Below are positions 1 through 6,292 of a stretch of DNA of 8,851 nucleotides, in pieces (position 1 is the stretch's first letter; each line of letters starts with the position of its first letter). Source of the stretch: DASPRM01 sp035319065 (lineage in GTDB: Bacteria; Acidobacteriota; Terriglobia; Terriglobales; Acidobacteriaceae); contig DATHDM010000358.1 of assembly GCA_035319065.1 (NCBI GenBank), positions 1 to 8,851 on the forward strand. The letters run 5' to 3'. Both the position numbers and the translations under genes were made by a program. Below the pieces are notes generated by a model. It had not been told where the DNA came from and searched no databases. It saw only the letters and a program-made list of their open reading frames with translations.

Positions 1-605
1 ATTGCCGCTCCCTGGAGTATCGCCTGGTGCCTCTGCCGGACGGGCTTCAGATCGTGGCCTGCAATACTATGGTGAAGCACGGCCACGCCGGGGGCGAGTA
101 CAACCGCCGCCGGGCGGAGAGCGAGGAAGGCGTGCAGCGGCTGGCGGCAGTGCTGCCCGGGGTCGGCTCGCTAAGGGATGTAACCCTCGAGCAACTGGAA
201 GAACACCGCGGGCTGCTGCCGCAGAAGATTTTCCGGCGCTGCCGTCACGTAATCACGGAGAATGCCCGGGTTCTGCAGGCAGCCGGAGCACTGGAACGCG
301 AGGATCTGGGCGCAGTCGGACGCTTGATGGCGGAATCGCATCGCAGCCTGCGCGACGACTACGAGGTCAGCGCCCCAGAGCTGGATGTCATGGTCGAGCT
401 GGCCGGCAAGCAAACCGGCGTGGCTGGCGCTCGCATGATGGGGGGCGGCTTCGGCGGCTGCACGATCAATCTGGTGCGGGCCGAGCAGGTGGAGGAGTTT
501 CGGTCCCGTATGACGCAGGCCTACGAGAAATCCACGGGCTTGCGTCCTGAGATTTACCTGTGCTCAGCCTCGCAAGGGGCGGGCAGAGTCCAGGAAAGTA
601 TCTGA
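1..605 (+). CDS. galK: Galactokinase, C-terminal half (5' end outside window)
   Basis: Phosphorylates galactose to galactose-1-phosphate with ATP, the first committed step of the Leloir pathway, in the cytoplasm. Only about the last 200 residues are present; the reading frame enters from the left edge (first full codon at 3) and family members are near 380 residues. Visible signatures are NTMVKHGHAGGEYNRRR (about 63-113), which matches the galactokinase segment ending in EYNRRR, and the GHMP-kinase motif 3 glycine loop MMGGGFGGC at 435-461 followed by TINLV. These two together separate it from other GHMP kinases such as mevalonate or homoserine kinase. The TGA stop is 9 bp before galE and the order galK-galE-galT is operonic. 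An apparent GTG start at 27 is internal and not the true start. Family assignment is firm; the missing N-terminal half (sugar-binding signature and GHMP motif 1) cannot be checked. Confidence 0.93.
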   Translation, partial: CRSLEYRLVPLPDGLQIVACNTMVKHGHAGGEYNRRRAESEEGVQRLAAVLPGVGSLRDVTLEQLEEHRGLLPQKIFRRCRHVITENARVLQAAGALEREDLGAVGRLMAESHRSLRDDYEVSAPELDVMVELAGKQTGVAGARMMGGGFGGCTINLVRAEQVEEFRSRMTQAYEKSTGLRPEIYLCSASQGAGRVQESI

Positions 606-614
606 TCGATTCCC

Positions 615-1613
615 ATGGCAGAAAGAATTCTGGTTACCGGCGGAGCCGGGTACATCGGCAGCGTGGTGGCGGCCGAACTGGTGAAGAAGAGCTTCACCGT
701 CACCGTGTACGACAACCTGTCGCACGGCAGTCGGGCGGCGGTGCCCAAGGGAGCGGAACTGGTGGTCGGGGACGTCTGCGATCGTTCCTCGCTGAGCCGG
801 CTTTTCACCGACAAAAAATTCGACGCGGTCATGCACTTCGCGGCGCTGATCGAGGCGGGCGAGTCGATGAAGGTTCCGGAGAGCTACTTCCGCAACAACA
901 GCGCCAACGCGCTCACACTGCTGGAGGCGGTGCTAGAGCATAAGGTCCCGCGATTCGTTTTCTCCTCCACGGCCGCGCTCTATGGGAACCCGGAACGGGT
1001 CCCGATCGAAGAGACCGACGCCCTGCGGCCAACCAATGCTTACGGGGAATCGAAGCTGCTGGTAGAACGCATGCTGGCCTGGTTTCACCGTGTCCACGGG
1101 CTGCGCTATGCCAGCCTGCGCTACTTCAATGCCGCCGGAGCCGCGCGGCAGCTGGGCGAGGATCACCGGCCGGAGTCGCACCTGGTGCCGCTGGTGCTGC
1201 AGGTGGCGCTGGGGAAGCGGGAGTCGGTTTCTATCTACGGCGCCGACTACGCTACCCCGGACGGGACCTGCTTACGCGACTACATCCACGTGCTCGATCT
1301 GGCGTCAGCTCATCTGCTGGCGCTGGAGGCGTTGAAGTCGCGCGGCCGGCTCATCTACAACCTGGGCAATGGGCGCGGCTTCAGCGTGCTCCAGGTGGTC
1401 GAGACAGCGCGGCGGATCACCGGGCACGCGATCCCGGTGGAGGAAGTGGAGCGGCGCCCGGGAGATCCCGCAGTGCTGGTGGCTAGCTCGGAGAGGATCA
1501 AGCGCGAGCTGGGATGGACGCCACAACACCCAGAGCTGGAACAGATCGTGCGCAGCGCATGGGAGTGGCGGCGGCGGCATCCCAACGGGTATGAAGACCA
1601 CGAGGCGCGATGA
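615..1613 (+). CDS. galE: UDP-glucose 4-epimerase
   Basis: Interconverts UDP-galactose and UDP-glucose using tightly bound NAD; an extended short-chain dehydrogenase. At 332 residues it is of normal length. The Rossmann glycine motif GGAGYIG is at residues 9-15, the active-site SST at 117-119, and the catalytic Tyr143-xxx-Lys147 pair in YGESK. RYFNAAGA (169-176), RDYIHVLDLA (221-230) and the C-terminal RPGDPA (281-286) are typical GalE signatures. By my alignment the residue equivalent to E. coli Tyr299, which limits use of N-acetylated sugars, is Leu288, so UDP-GalNAc/GlcNAc epimerisation cannot be excluded. The start ATG lies 9 bp after galK with only a distant AGGAAAG (592-598), so translation probably depends on coupling to galK. 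The end overlaps the galT start by 4 nt. Identification is firm; substrate breadth is open. Confidence 0.95.
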   Translation: MAERILVTGGAGYIGSVVAAELVKKSFTVTVYDNLSHGSRAAVPKGAELVVGDVCDRSSLSRLFTDKKFDAVMHFAALIEAGESMKVPESYFRNNSANALTLLEAVLEHKVPRFVFSSTAALYGNPERVPIEETDALRPTNAYGESKLLVERMLAWFHRVHGLRYASLRYFNAAGAARQLGEDHRPESHLVPLVLQVALGKRESVSIYGADYATPDGTCLRDYIHVLDLASAHLLALEALKSRGRLIYNLGNGRGFSVLQVVETARRITGHAIPVEEVERRPGDPAVLVASSERIKRELGWTPQHPELEQIVRSAWEWRRRHPNGYEDHEAR

Positions 1614-2641
1614 AGCCGGCCGAGCTGAACCAATCTCCGCACCGCAGATTCAATCCCCTGCTGCGCGAGTGGGTGCTGGTATCGCCACTGCGGACGGCGC
1701 GCCCGTGGCAGGGGAAGGTGGAGAATCCCGAGCCACGTCCCGCTGCCTATGATCCGCAATGCTACCTGTGCCCGGGGAACCTGCGCGCGGGAGGAGTGCG
1801 CAATCCCGACTACAAGGCGACCTTTGTGTTCGATAACGACTACCCGGCGCTGGTGGCCGATACGGCGGAAGCCAGATTCCAGGAAGAAGGGCTGCTGGTG
1901 GGCGAGAGCGAGCGCGGGCTGTGCCGGGTTATCTGCTTCTCACCGCGGCACGACCTGACGATCTCACAGATGCCGCCTCAGGATTTGCGCCAGGTAGTCG
2001 AGGCCTGGATCGAGCAATCCCGCTCCCTGGGATCGCTGCCCTGGGTGAGTTCGGTGCAGATCTTTGAGAATCGCGGTCCCCTGATGGGAGCCAGCAATCC
2101 GCATCCACACTGTCAGGTGTGGGCCAATGCGGCTCGGCCCAACGTGACCGCGCGGGAGGATTTCTCGCTCAACGACTACTGGGAGAATCATAAGCGCTGC
2201 CTGCTTTGCGACTATGGCGAACTGGAAATCCGGCACGCGGAGAGAGTAGTTTGCGAGAACGAGGGCTTCCTGGCCATGGTCCCCTTCTGGGCGGTGTGGC
2301 CGTTTGAGACGCTGGTCGTGAGCAAGCGCCATTTGGCGTCCATCGAGGAGCTAACGGAAGCGGAACGAACCGGCCTGGCTGAGATCCTCAAGCGCCTCAC
2401 GACGCGGTACGACGATCTGTTCGCGGTGTCCTTTCCCTACTCCATGGGATTTCACCAGGCGCCGCCGGATCGGAGCGCGCATCCGGAGTGGCACTTTCAC
2501 GCGCATTATCTGCCCCCGCTGTTGCGCTCCGCCACGGTGCAGAAGTTTCTTGTGGGATACGAGTTGCTGGCCACGCCGCAGCGCGACATAACTCCCGAAG
2601 AAGCGGCCGAAAGGCTGCGGAGTCCGAGCCAGAAGGGCTAA
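1610..2641 (+). CDS. galT: Galactose-1-phosphate uridylyltransferase
   Basis: Transfers UMP from UDP-glucose to galactose-1-phosphate, giving UDP-galactose and glucose-1-phosphate, in two steps through a uridylyl-histidine. It is 343 residues, normal for the bacterial HIT-superfamily enzyme. The catalytic HPHCQ motif is at residues 165-169, with His167 as the expected nucleophile. Expected zinc ligands Cys51, Cys54, His114 and His165 match E. coli Cys52, Cys55, His115 and His164. The second metal site is also intact: Glu183, His282, His297 and His299 match E. coli Glu182, His281, His296 and His298. HFHAHYLPPLLRS (295-307) is the diagnostic C-terminal stretch. An additional CLLC pair (197-200) is absent from the E. 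coli enzyme as I recall it. It starts inside the end of galE (ATGA overlap), so the two are translationally coupled. Last gene of the gal operon; I see no convincing terminator behind it. Confidence 0.95.
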   Translation: MKPAELNQSPHRRFNPLLREWVLVSPLRTARPWQGKVENPEPRPAAYDPQCYLCPGNLRAGGVRNPDYKATFVFDNDYPALVADTAEARFQEEGLLVGESERGLCRVICFSPRHDLTISQMPPQDLRQVVEAWIEQSRSLGSLPWVSSVQIFENRGPLMGASNPHPHCQVWANAARPNVTAREDFSLNDYWENHKRCLLCDYGELEIRHAERVVCENEGFLAMVPFWAVWPFETLVVSKRHLASIEELTEAERTGLAEILKRLTTRYDDLFAVSFPYSMGFHQAPPDRSAHPEWHFHAHYLPPLLRSATVQKFLVGYELLATPQRDITPEEAAERLRSPSQKG

Positions 2642-2758
2642 AGGCAAGGGCTGCGTCTGGACGTACAGGCGAGCAACTGACCCGGCCGCGGACAGCGGAC
2701 AGCCGCAAAGTCGCGGACGGAGGTGTGCGTATCAGGTGAACTCCGCGCGCTGCACCGG

Positions 2759-3142
2759 CTAGGCGGCAGGAGAGCGGCCCACAATTGCGGGATCATCCTC
2801 CACCTGGAAGGCGGCAATCGCCTCCGCTTCGCTGGGATAGATCTCAAACACTGAATCGATTTTTGCGGCTGCCATCAACTGGCCGATCGACCGGGGCAGT
2901 GCGCAGACCTTGATGCGCCACCCGGCGGTGTGCGCCTGCATGTATTGCAGCCACAGGGAGCCCAGATCGCCGCTACGCAGATCGGTCAGGCTGGAAAGCT
3001 CCAGCACAACATTTCGTGACGAAGACGAGATCGCCGATACCTGGCGGGAGATGGTCTCCACCTCATTGCCAAAAAGAATCTTGCCCCTGATATAGACCAC
3101 GACGACGCCGTCCACCTTCCGGAAACTCGCGCTCAAATACAT
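2759..3142 (-). CDS. STAS-domain protein, anti-anti-sigma factor-like, with altered phospho-site
   Basis: A 127-residue single-domain STAS protein. Members of this family bind anti-sigma kinases or other partners in the cytoplasm and are usually switched by phosphorylation of a serine. Visible pattern: a beta-rich start (DGVVVVYIRGKILFGNE, 11-27), VVLELSSLTDLRSGDLGSL (45-63) and RIKVCALPRSIGQLMAAAKIDSVFEIY (76-102), the usual STAS layout. The serine is kept (Ser57), but the acidic residue normally just before it is Arg56 (LRSGDLG against the canonical MDSAGLG). The frame is open up to 3283, but the start at 3142 is chosen because GGGAG sits 5 nt upstream and the upstream residues do not look like STAS sequence. 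It converges with galT and diverges from the phosphoesterase gene. Partner unknown: no anti-sigma kinase gene is in view. Confidence 0.8.
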   Translation of the reverse strand: MYLSASFRKVDGVVVVYIRGKILFGNEVETISRQVSAISSSSRNVVLELSSLTDLRSGDLGSLWLQYMQAHTAGWRIKVCALPRSIGQLMAAAKIDSVFEIYPSEAEAIAAFQVEDDPAIVGRSPAA

Positions 3143-3147
3143 CTCTA

Positions 3148-3152
3148 CTCCC
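3148..3152 (-). promoter_or_regulatory. Ribosome binding site deciding the STAS start
   Basis: On the minus strand GGGAG lies 5 nt before the ATG at 3142-3140. This supports the 127-residue protein over the longer open frame that begins at 3283. Confidence 0.6.
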
Positions 3153-3335
3153 TGGTGACCCCGGGTCTCAAATCTCGGCCTGGTTGTTGAGAGGAACACT
3201 GAGGCAGCGTGGAACATCTGTCGGAATCTAGCACTTGCGTGTTGCAGAAGTATTAAACAGGGAGATGGTCGTAATCCATTCACCGGAAAGCAAATGTGCG
3301 GAAGCGGAAGGGGCAGTCACTTTCGGGATTCTGCT

Positions 3336-3393
3336 TTGCACAATTTTCACTGCACATTAACCATGCGTTAACCTCCAGGAATCAGCATTAACC
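3336..3393 (+). promoter_or_regulatory. Repeat cluster: TTAA-N7-TTAAC box plus third TTAAC, OmpR-family-type operator
   Basis: Three copies of CRTTAACC lie at 3355-3362, 3366-3373 and 3386-3393. The first two form a perfect TTAA-N7-TTAAC box (3357-3372), the 11-bp direct repeat recognised by OmpR/PhoB/CtrA-type response regulators. The TAAC cores start at 3358, 3369 and 3389, that is 11 and 20 bp apart. Just upstream are two TGCACA repeats (3337-3342 and 3351-3356). TTGCAC at 3336-3341 could serve as a -35, but no good -10 follows. The cluster ends one base before the phosphoesterase ATG, so it should overlap the core promoter of that gene. It may also act on the divergent STAS gene. Direct sequence observation; the regulator is inferred. 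Confidence 0.5.
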
Positions 3394-3394
3394 T

Positions 3395-4204
3395 ATGTGG
3401 AACGGGGCCTGCGACACGCTGATCATCTCGGATGTGCATCTGGGGTCAGAGGTTAGTCGCGCCGGAGACGCTCTCGACCTGCTCAAGCACTCCAGCTTCC
3501 GCCGACTGATCTTGCTGGGCGACATCTTCTGCGATCTGAACTTCCGCCGCCTCAAGAAGCAGCACTGGCAATTCCTCTCCTACATCCGCAAGCTTTCCAA
3601 TCCCAAGCGCGGCGTGGAGGTGGTGTGGGTCGAAGGCAACCACGACCAGGGACTCTCGACCCTGATGTCTCACCTGGTCGGGGTGCCGGTTTACCAGCGC
3701 TATGCCTGGTCCTACGAAGGATTGCGCCACGTGGCGGTGCACGGCCACCAGTTTGATAGCTTTGTGGTCAATAACATCCTGCTAAACCAGTTCGGGACCT
3801 TCTTCTACCTGCAGATCCAGAAGCTGGACCACAAGAGCAAGACCTTCGCCCGCTACCTGGACCGGCTGAACACGCGCTGGCTGCGCTTGTCGGACAAGGT
3901 GGCCCGCGGGGCCTTGGGGCTGGCGCGGCAGCTGAAGGCCGACCGGGTGTTTTGCGGACACACGCATACCGCCCAGCAGCTGCAAAAAGACGGCATCAGC
4001 TACTACAACACAGGTTCATGGACAGCCTCGCCCTGCACATACATCACCATCGATGAGGAAGGGGTACATCTCCATGAGCACCAATCGCGAACTGACGATC
4101 GTCATTCCGGCGAAGAACGAGAGGACCTATCTTCCACGCTTGCTGGAGTCGTTGACGCGGCAGGACTACCCGCTCCTGCCGACTACGCAAGTGTTTATTG
4201 CTGA
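3395..4204 (+). CDS. Calcineurin-like metallophosphoesterase, LpxH/YbbF type
   Basis: Binuclear-metal phosphoesterase, closest in pattern to the UDP-2,3-diacylglucosamine diphosphatase group (LpxH/YbbF), which makes lipid X in lipid A synthesis. The metal-binding motifs are complete: DVH (Asp13, His15), GD (Asp43), GNHD (81-84), HGH (116-118) and GHTH (188-191), then YYNTGSW (203-209), which resembles the end of LpxH-like proteins. The start is fixed at 3395 because an in-frame TAA lies at 3389-3391 and there is no other early start codon. The only Shine-Dalgarno candidate, AGGA at 3377-3380, is 14 nt away. The domain seems complete by about residue 228; the last 43 residues (227-269) are read from DNA that also encodes the start of the glycosyltransferase. 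The actual lipid substrate is not proven; other phosphodiesters are possible. Confidence 0.8.
   Translation: MWNGACDTLIISDVHLGSEVSRAGDALDLLKHSSFRRLILLGDIFCDLNFRRLKKQHWQFLSYIRKLSNPKRGVEVVWVEGNHDQGLSTLMSHLVGVPVYQRYAWSYEGLRHVAVHGHQFDSFVVNNILLNQFGTFFYLQIQKLDHKSKTFARYLDRLNTRWLRLSDKVARGALGLARQLKADRVFCGHTHTAQQLQKDGISYYNTGSWTASPCTYITIDEEGVHLHEHQSRTDDRHSGEEREDLSSTLAGVVDAAGLPAPADYASVYC
4056..4064 (+). promoter_or_regulatory. Ribosome binding site deciding the glycosyltransferase start
   Basis: GGAAGG, within a longer purine run, ends 9 nt before the ATG at 4074. This favours 4074 over the in-frame ATG at 4053, which lies before this site. The element is inside the phosphoesterase coding sequence. Confidence 0.55.
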
Positions 4205-4835
4205 TGCCGGCTCTAGCGATGGCACGCAGGAAGCGGCGCTCCGGTTTCGTGACCGGCTGAACGTGCAGTTGATCCCCGGAGGATTGCCTTCCGTCGGGCG
4301 CAATGCCGGCGCCCGCCTGGCCGACAGCCGCTATTTGCTGTTCATCGATGCGGACATGGAGCTGGATGATCCCACGCTGATCCGCCGCGCCCTGGCCACC
4401 ATGCAGCGGCGCAGGCTGCAGTGCCTGACGACGAATATCCGCTGCTCGAATGGAAGAATCAAGGATCACGCTCTATATGTCGGCAACAACCTGGTGCAAC
4501 GCTTCGCCTCCTTTACCAAGCCCTTCGCCACCGGGATGTTCATGCTCTTTGAGAAGAAAACTTTCGATCGCCTGGGCGGCTTTCATGAGCGCGCGTTGTA
4601 TGCCGAAGATTATCTGTTGAGCAAGAAAGTTCCAGTGTGGCGCTTTGGGATCGTGCGGGGGCACATTCTGACCTCGAATCGCCGCTTCAGGAAGATGGGC
4701 TGCTTCAAGATTGTGCGCATGTTTCTGAGGACGGCGGTGAATAGCTGGAACGAGAGCTATTTTCTCCGCGATCACCACTATTGGCAGGAGCCGGCGCAAA
4801 CCGGCAATCGCGCAAACCAAAGCTTGCAGAACTGA
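4074..4835 (+). CDS. Family 2 glycosyltransferase
   Basis: A 253-residue GT-A fold enzyme that should transfer a sugar from a nucleotide-sugar donor to an unidentified acceptor. In order: the N-terminal strand LTIVIPAKNE (7-16), ADAGSSDGT (43-51) for nucleotide binding, GGLPSVGRNAGA (69-80), the metal-binding DAD at 92-94, GGFHERALYAEDY (168-180) with the likely catalytic Glu178-Asp179, and SNRRFRKMG (201-209) near the end. No transmembrane segment is evident, so it is probably cytoplasmic or peripheral at the inner membrane. It starts 131 nt inside the phosphoesterase gene and is thus almost certainly translated from the same mRNA, which suggests a shared role in envelope lipid or glycan synthesis. 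Its stop is 1 bp from the stop of the convergent GH1 gene. Donor and acceptor cannot be read from the sequence. Confidence 0.88.
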   Translation: MSTNRELTIVIPAKNERTYLPRLLESLTRQDYPLLPTTQVFIADAGSSDGTQEAALRFRDRLNVQLIPGGLPSVGRNAGARLADSRYLLFIDADMELDDPTLIRRALATMQRRRLQCLTTNIRCSNGRIKDHALYVGNNLVQRFASFTKPFATGMFMLFEKKTFDRLGGFHERALYAEDYLLSKKVPVWRFGIVRGHILTSNRRFRKMGCFKIVRMFLRTAVNSWNESYFLRDHHYWQEPAQTGNRANQSLQN

Positions 4836-4836
4836 A

Positions 4837-6210
4837 TTAGCCCTCTCCTCCTGCGGACATGCCAGCCGGCAAGCTGACCGGATCCTCCCCGAACTGTTGG
4901 AGCAATTCGTGAGAAATCGCGTTGGCGCGAGCAATGGCGCTGAAGATGCGTCCGCTGTTGCGCACGGTGCGTTTCTGGGTCTGAGGATCCAATTCGACCA
5001 GGCCGAAGCGCAGCGCCCAGCCGTGGTTCCATTCAAAGTTGTCGGTCAGGGTCCAGTGAAAGTATCCGCGGATGTCGTAGCCTCCGCGGATCAGCCAGTG
5101 GACCTGGCGGGTGGCGTTCACAATCAGCCAGGGGCGAAGGCGATCCTCGCGGTCGGGGATGCCGTTCTCTAACACGTAGATGGGCTTGCCCAGGCGGGAA
5201 ACGCGTTGCGCCGCCAGGGCGATCGCCTGGGGATAAATCTCGGGAAAGGGAAAGCCGTGGCCGCAGTCTCCCTGGATGGCATCCTGCGGAAACACCACGC
5301 GGCCAAACAGCATGGCGGGAGCGCCGGGATTGAATTGTATGCGCACGCGTCCGTAAACGTTGATGCCGGCAAAATCCAGTTTTCCGACAGCCTCGCTGAC
5401 GTCGCCGCTAATGGTTCCGACCGGAAATCCCGTGCGCCCCTTCTCCAGGAAATCGATGAAGGGATCGTTATAGAAGAAGCCCTGCCAGCGGGCCAGGCTG
5501 CGGTCGAGCACGGAATCCGGGCGCGCAGGCTGAAAGGCCAGGTAGTTATGGGTCCAGCCCACGCGCGCCGGCGGCTGGAGCCGATGGATGGCGTCGTATG
5601 CAGCGGCGTGAGCGCGCGCCAGGTTGGCCATGACGCGGCAGGCGGTAGCGAACTCTCCCGCCTTCCCGGGCGGCCACTCCCCTACCTGATAGCCGAGGAT
5701 GGCGTAAACATTGGGCTCGTTGAAGGTGAGCCAGTCCTGGCACAGATCGCCGAGGGCTTCGACCACGGTGCATGCAAATCTCTCGAACGTGGCAACCGAA
5801 TCGGCCGAGGCGAATCCGCCTCGCTCCTCGAACCACAAGGGGTTGGTGAAGTGGTGCAAACAGACGAATGGCCGCAGTTCGCGCCTGCGCAGGCTGGTGA
5901 GGATCTCGCGGTAACGGCTGAGTGCGCCGGCGTCCCACTGGCCGGGACCAGGCTCGACGCGGCTCCACTCCACCGAGAGGCGCAGCGCGTTCAAGCCCAG
6001 GTCGCGTGCCAGGTCCAGATCGGGCTCGACATTGCGCCACCAGTCGCAGGCCGAGCCGCAGGTGTCGCCGGAGCGGATGTGGCCCTGTGCCTCCCAATCT
6101 GCCCACTGGCAGTTGTGATTGCCGCCTTCATTCTGGTAGGAGGAGGTGGACACTCCCCAAAGGAAGCCAGCGGGAAACTTCAGAATGCCGTCAGATGAGG
6201 AGTCCAGCAT
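4837..6210 (-). CDS. Glycoside hydrolase family 1 beta-glycosidase
   Basis: Retaining beta-glucosidase/beta-galactosidase-type enzyme of 457 residues with a (beta/alpha)8 barrel. It opens with FPAGFLWGVSTSSYQNEGG (12-30), containing the sugar-binding Gln26. HHF (119-121) follows, the acid/base Glu165 is in TFNEP (162-166), Tyr286 in GINVYG, and the nucleophile Glu348 in VLENG (346-350). FHWTLTDNFEWNHGW (384-398) carries the Glu393-Trp394 pair that normally binds the glycon, and RFGLVELD (401-408) closes the barrel. All catalytic residues are intact. No signal peptide is visible, so a cytoplasmic location is likely. The ATG at 6210 is the only early Met and has no clear Shine-Dalgarno. It lies 82 bp downstream of the RMD1-like gene on the same strand and may share its transcript. 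Substrate not resolved: with gal genes nearby a beta-galactosidase is attractive, but beta-glucosidase is equally possible. Confidence 0.92.
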   Translation of the reverse strand: MLDSSSDGILKFPAGFLWGVSTSSYQNEGGNHNCQWADWEAQGHIRSGDTCGSACDWWRNVEPDLDLARDLGLNALRLSVEWSRVEPGPGQWDAGALSRYREILTSLRRRELRPFVCLHHFTNPLWFEERGGFASADSVATFERFACTVVEALGDLCQDWLTFNEPNVYAILGYQVGEWPPGKAGEFATACRVMANLARAHAAAYDAIHRLQPPARVGWTHNYLAFQPARPDSVLDRSLARWQGFFYNDPFIDFLEKGRTGFPVGTISGDVSEAVGKLDFAGINVYGRVRIQFNPGAPAMLFGRVVFPQDAIQGDCGHGFPFPEIYPQAIALAAQRVSRLGKPIYVLENGIPDREDRLRPWLIVNATRQVHWLIRGGYDIRGYFHWTLTDNFEWNHGWALRFGLVELDPQTQKRTVRNSGRIFSAIARANAISHELLQQFGEDPVSLPAGMSAGGEG

Positions 6211-6242
6211 GCGTTTTGCGCTGAGAGTGTGAGCTTATCAAA

Positions 6243-6283
6243 TGGCGCCTGCGGCGGGCAGGTGAACAGGAATGTCCGCGCCA
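6243..6283 (-). terminator. Weak inverted repeat between RMD1-like and GH1 genes
   Basis: TGGCGC (6243-6248) and GCGCCA (6278-6283) are exact inverted repeats 29 nt apart. Read on the minus strand, the second arm is followed by TTTG. The stem is short, the loop long and the T-run minimal, so read-through into the GH1 gene is likely. It could be no more than chance in GC-rich DNA. Confidence 0.15.
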
Positions 6284-6292
6284 CACCGGAAC

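Noticed and set aside
2688..2718. Three GCGGAC repeats and a GCGG/CCGC hairpin after galT as a terminator
   Set aside because: The stem is only 4 bp, no T-run follows on either strand, and such repeats arise easily in GC-rich spacers.
3143..3283. N-terminal extension of the first STAS protein to the start at 3283
   Set aside because: The added residues do not resemble STAS sequence. The internal ATG at 3142 has GGGAG at good spacing.
4473..5036. 187-codon minus-strand frame spanning the end of the glycosyltransferase and of GH1
   Set aside because: It crosses the junction of two well-supported genes in the wrong frames for both and has no family pattern.
5206..6198. 330-codon open frame on the plus strand opposite the GH1 gene
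   Set aside because: It lies wholly antisense to a GH1 gene with every catalytic motif. Its translation shows no recognisable domain, and long antisense frames are expected in GC-rich coding DNA.
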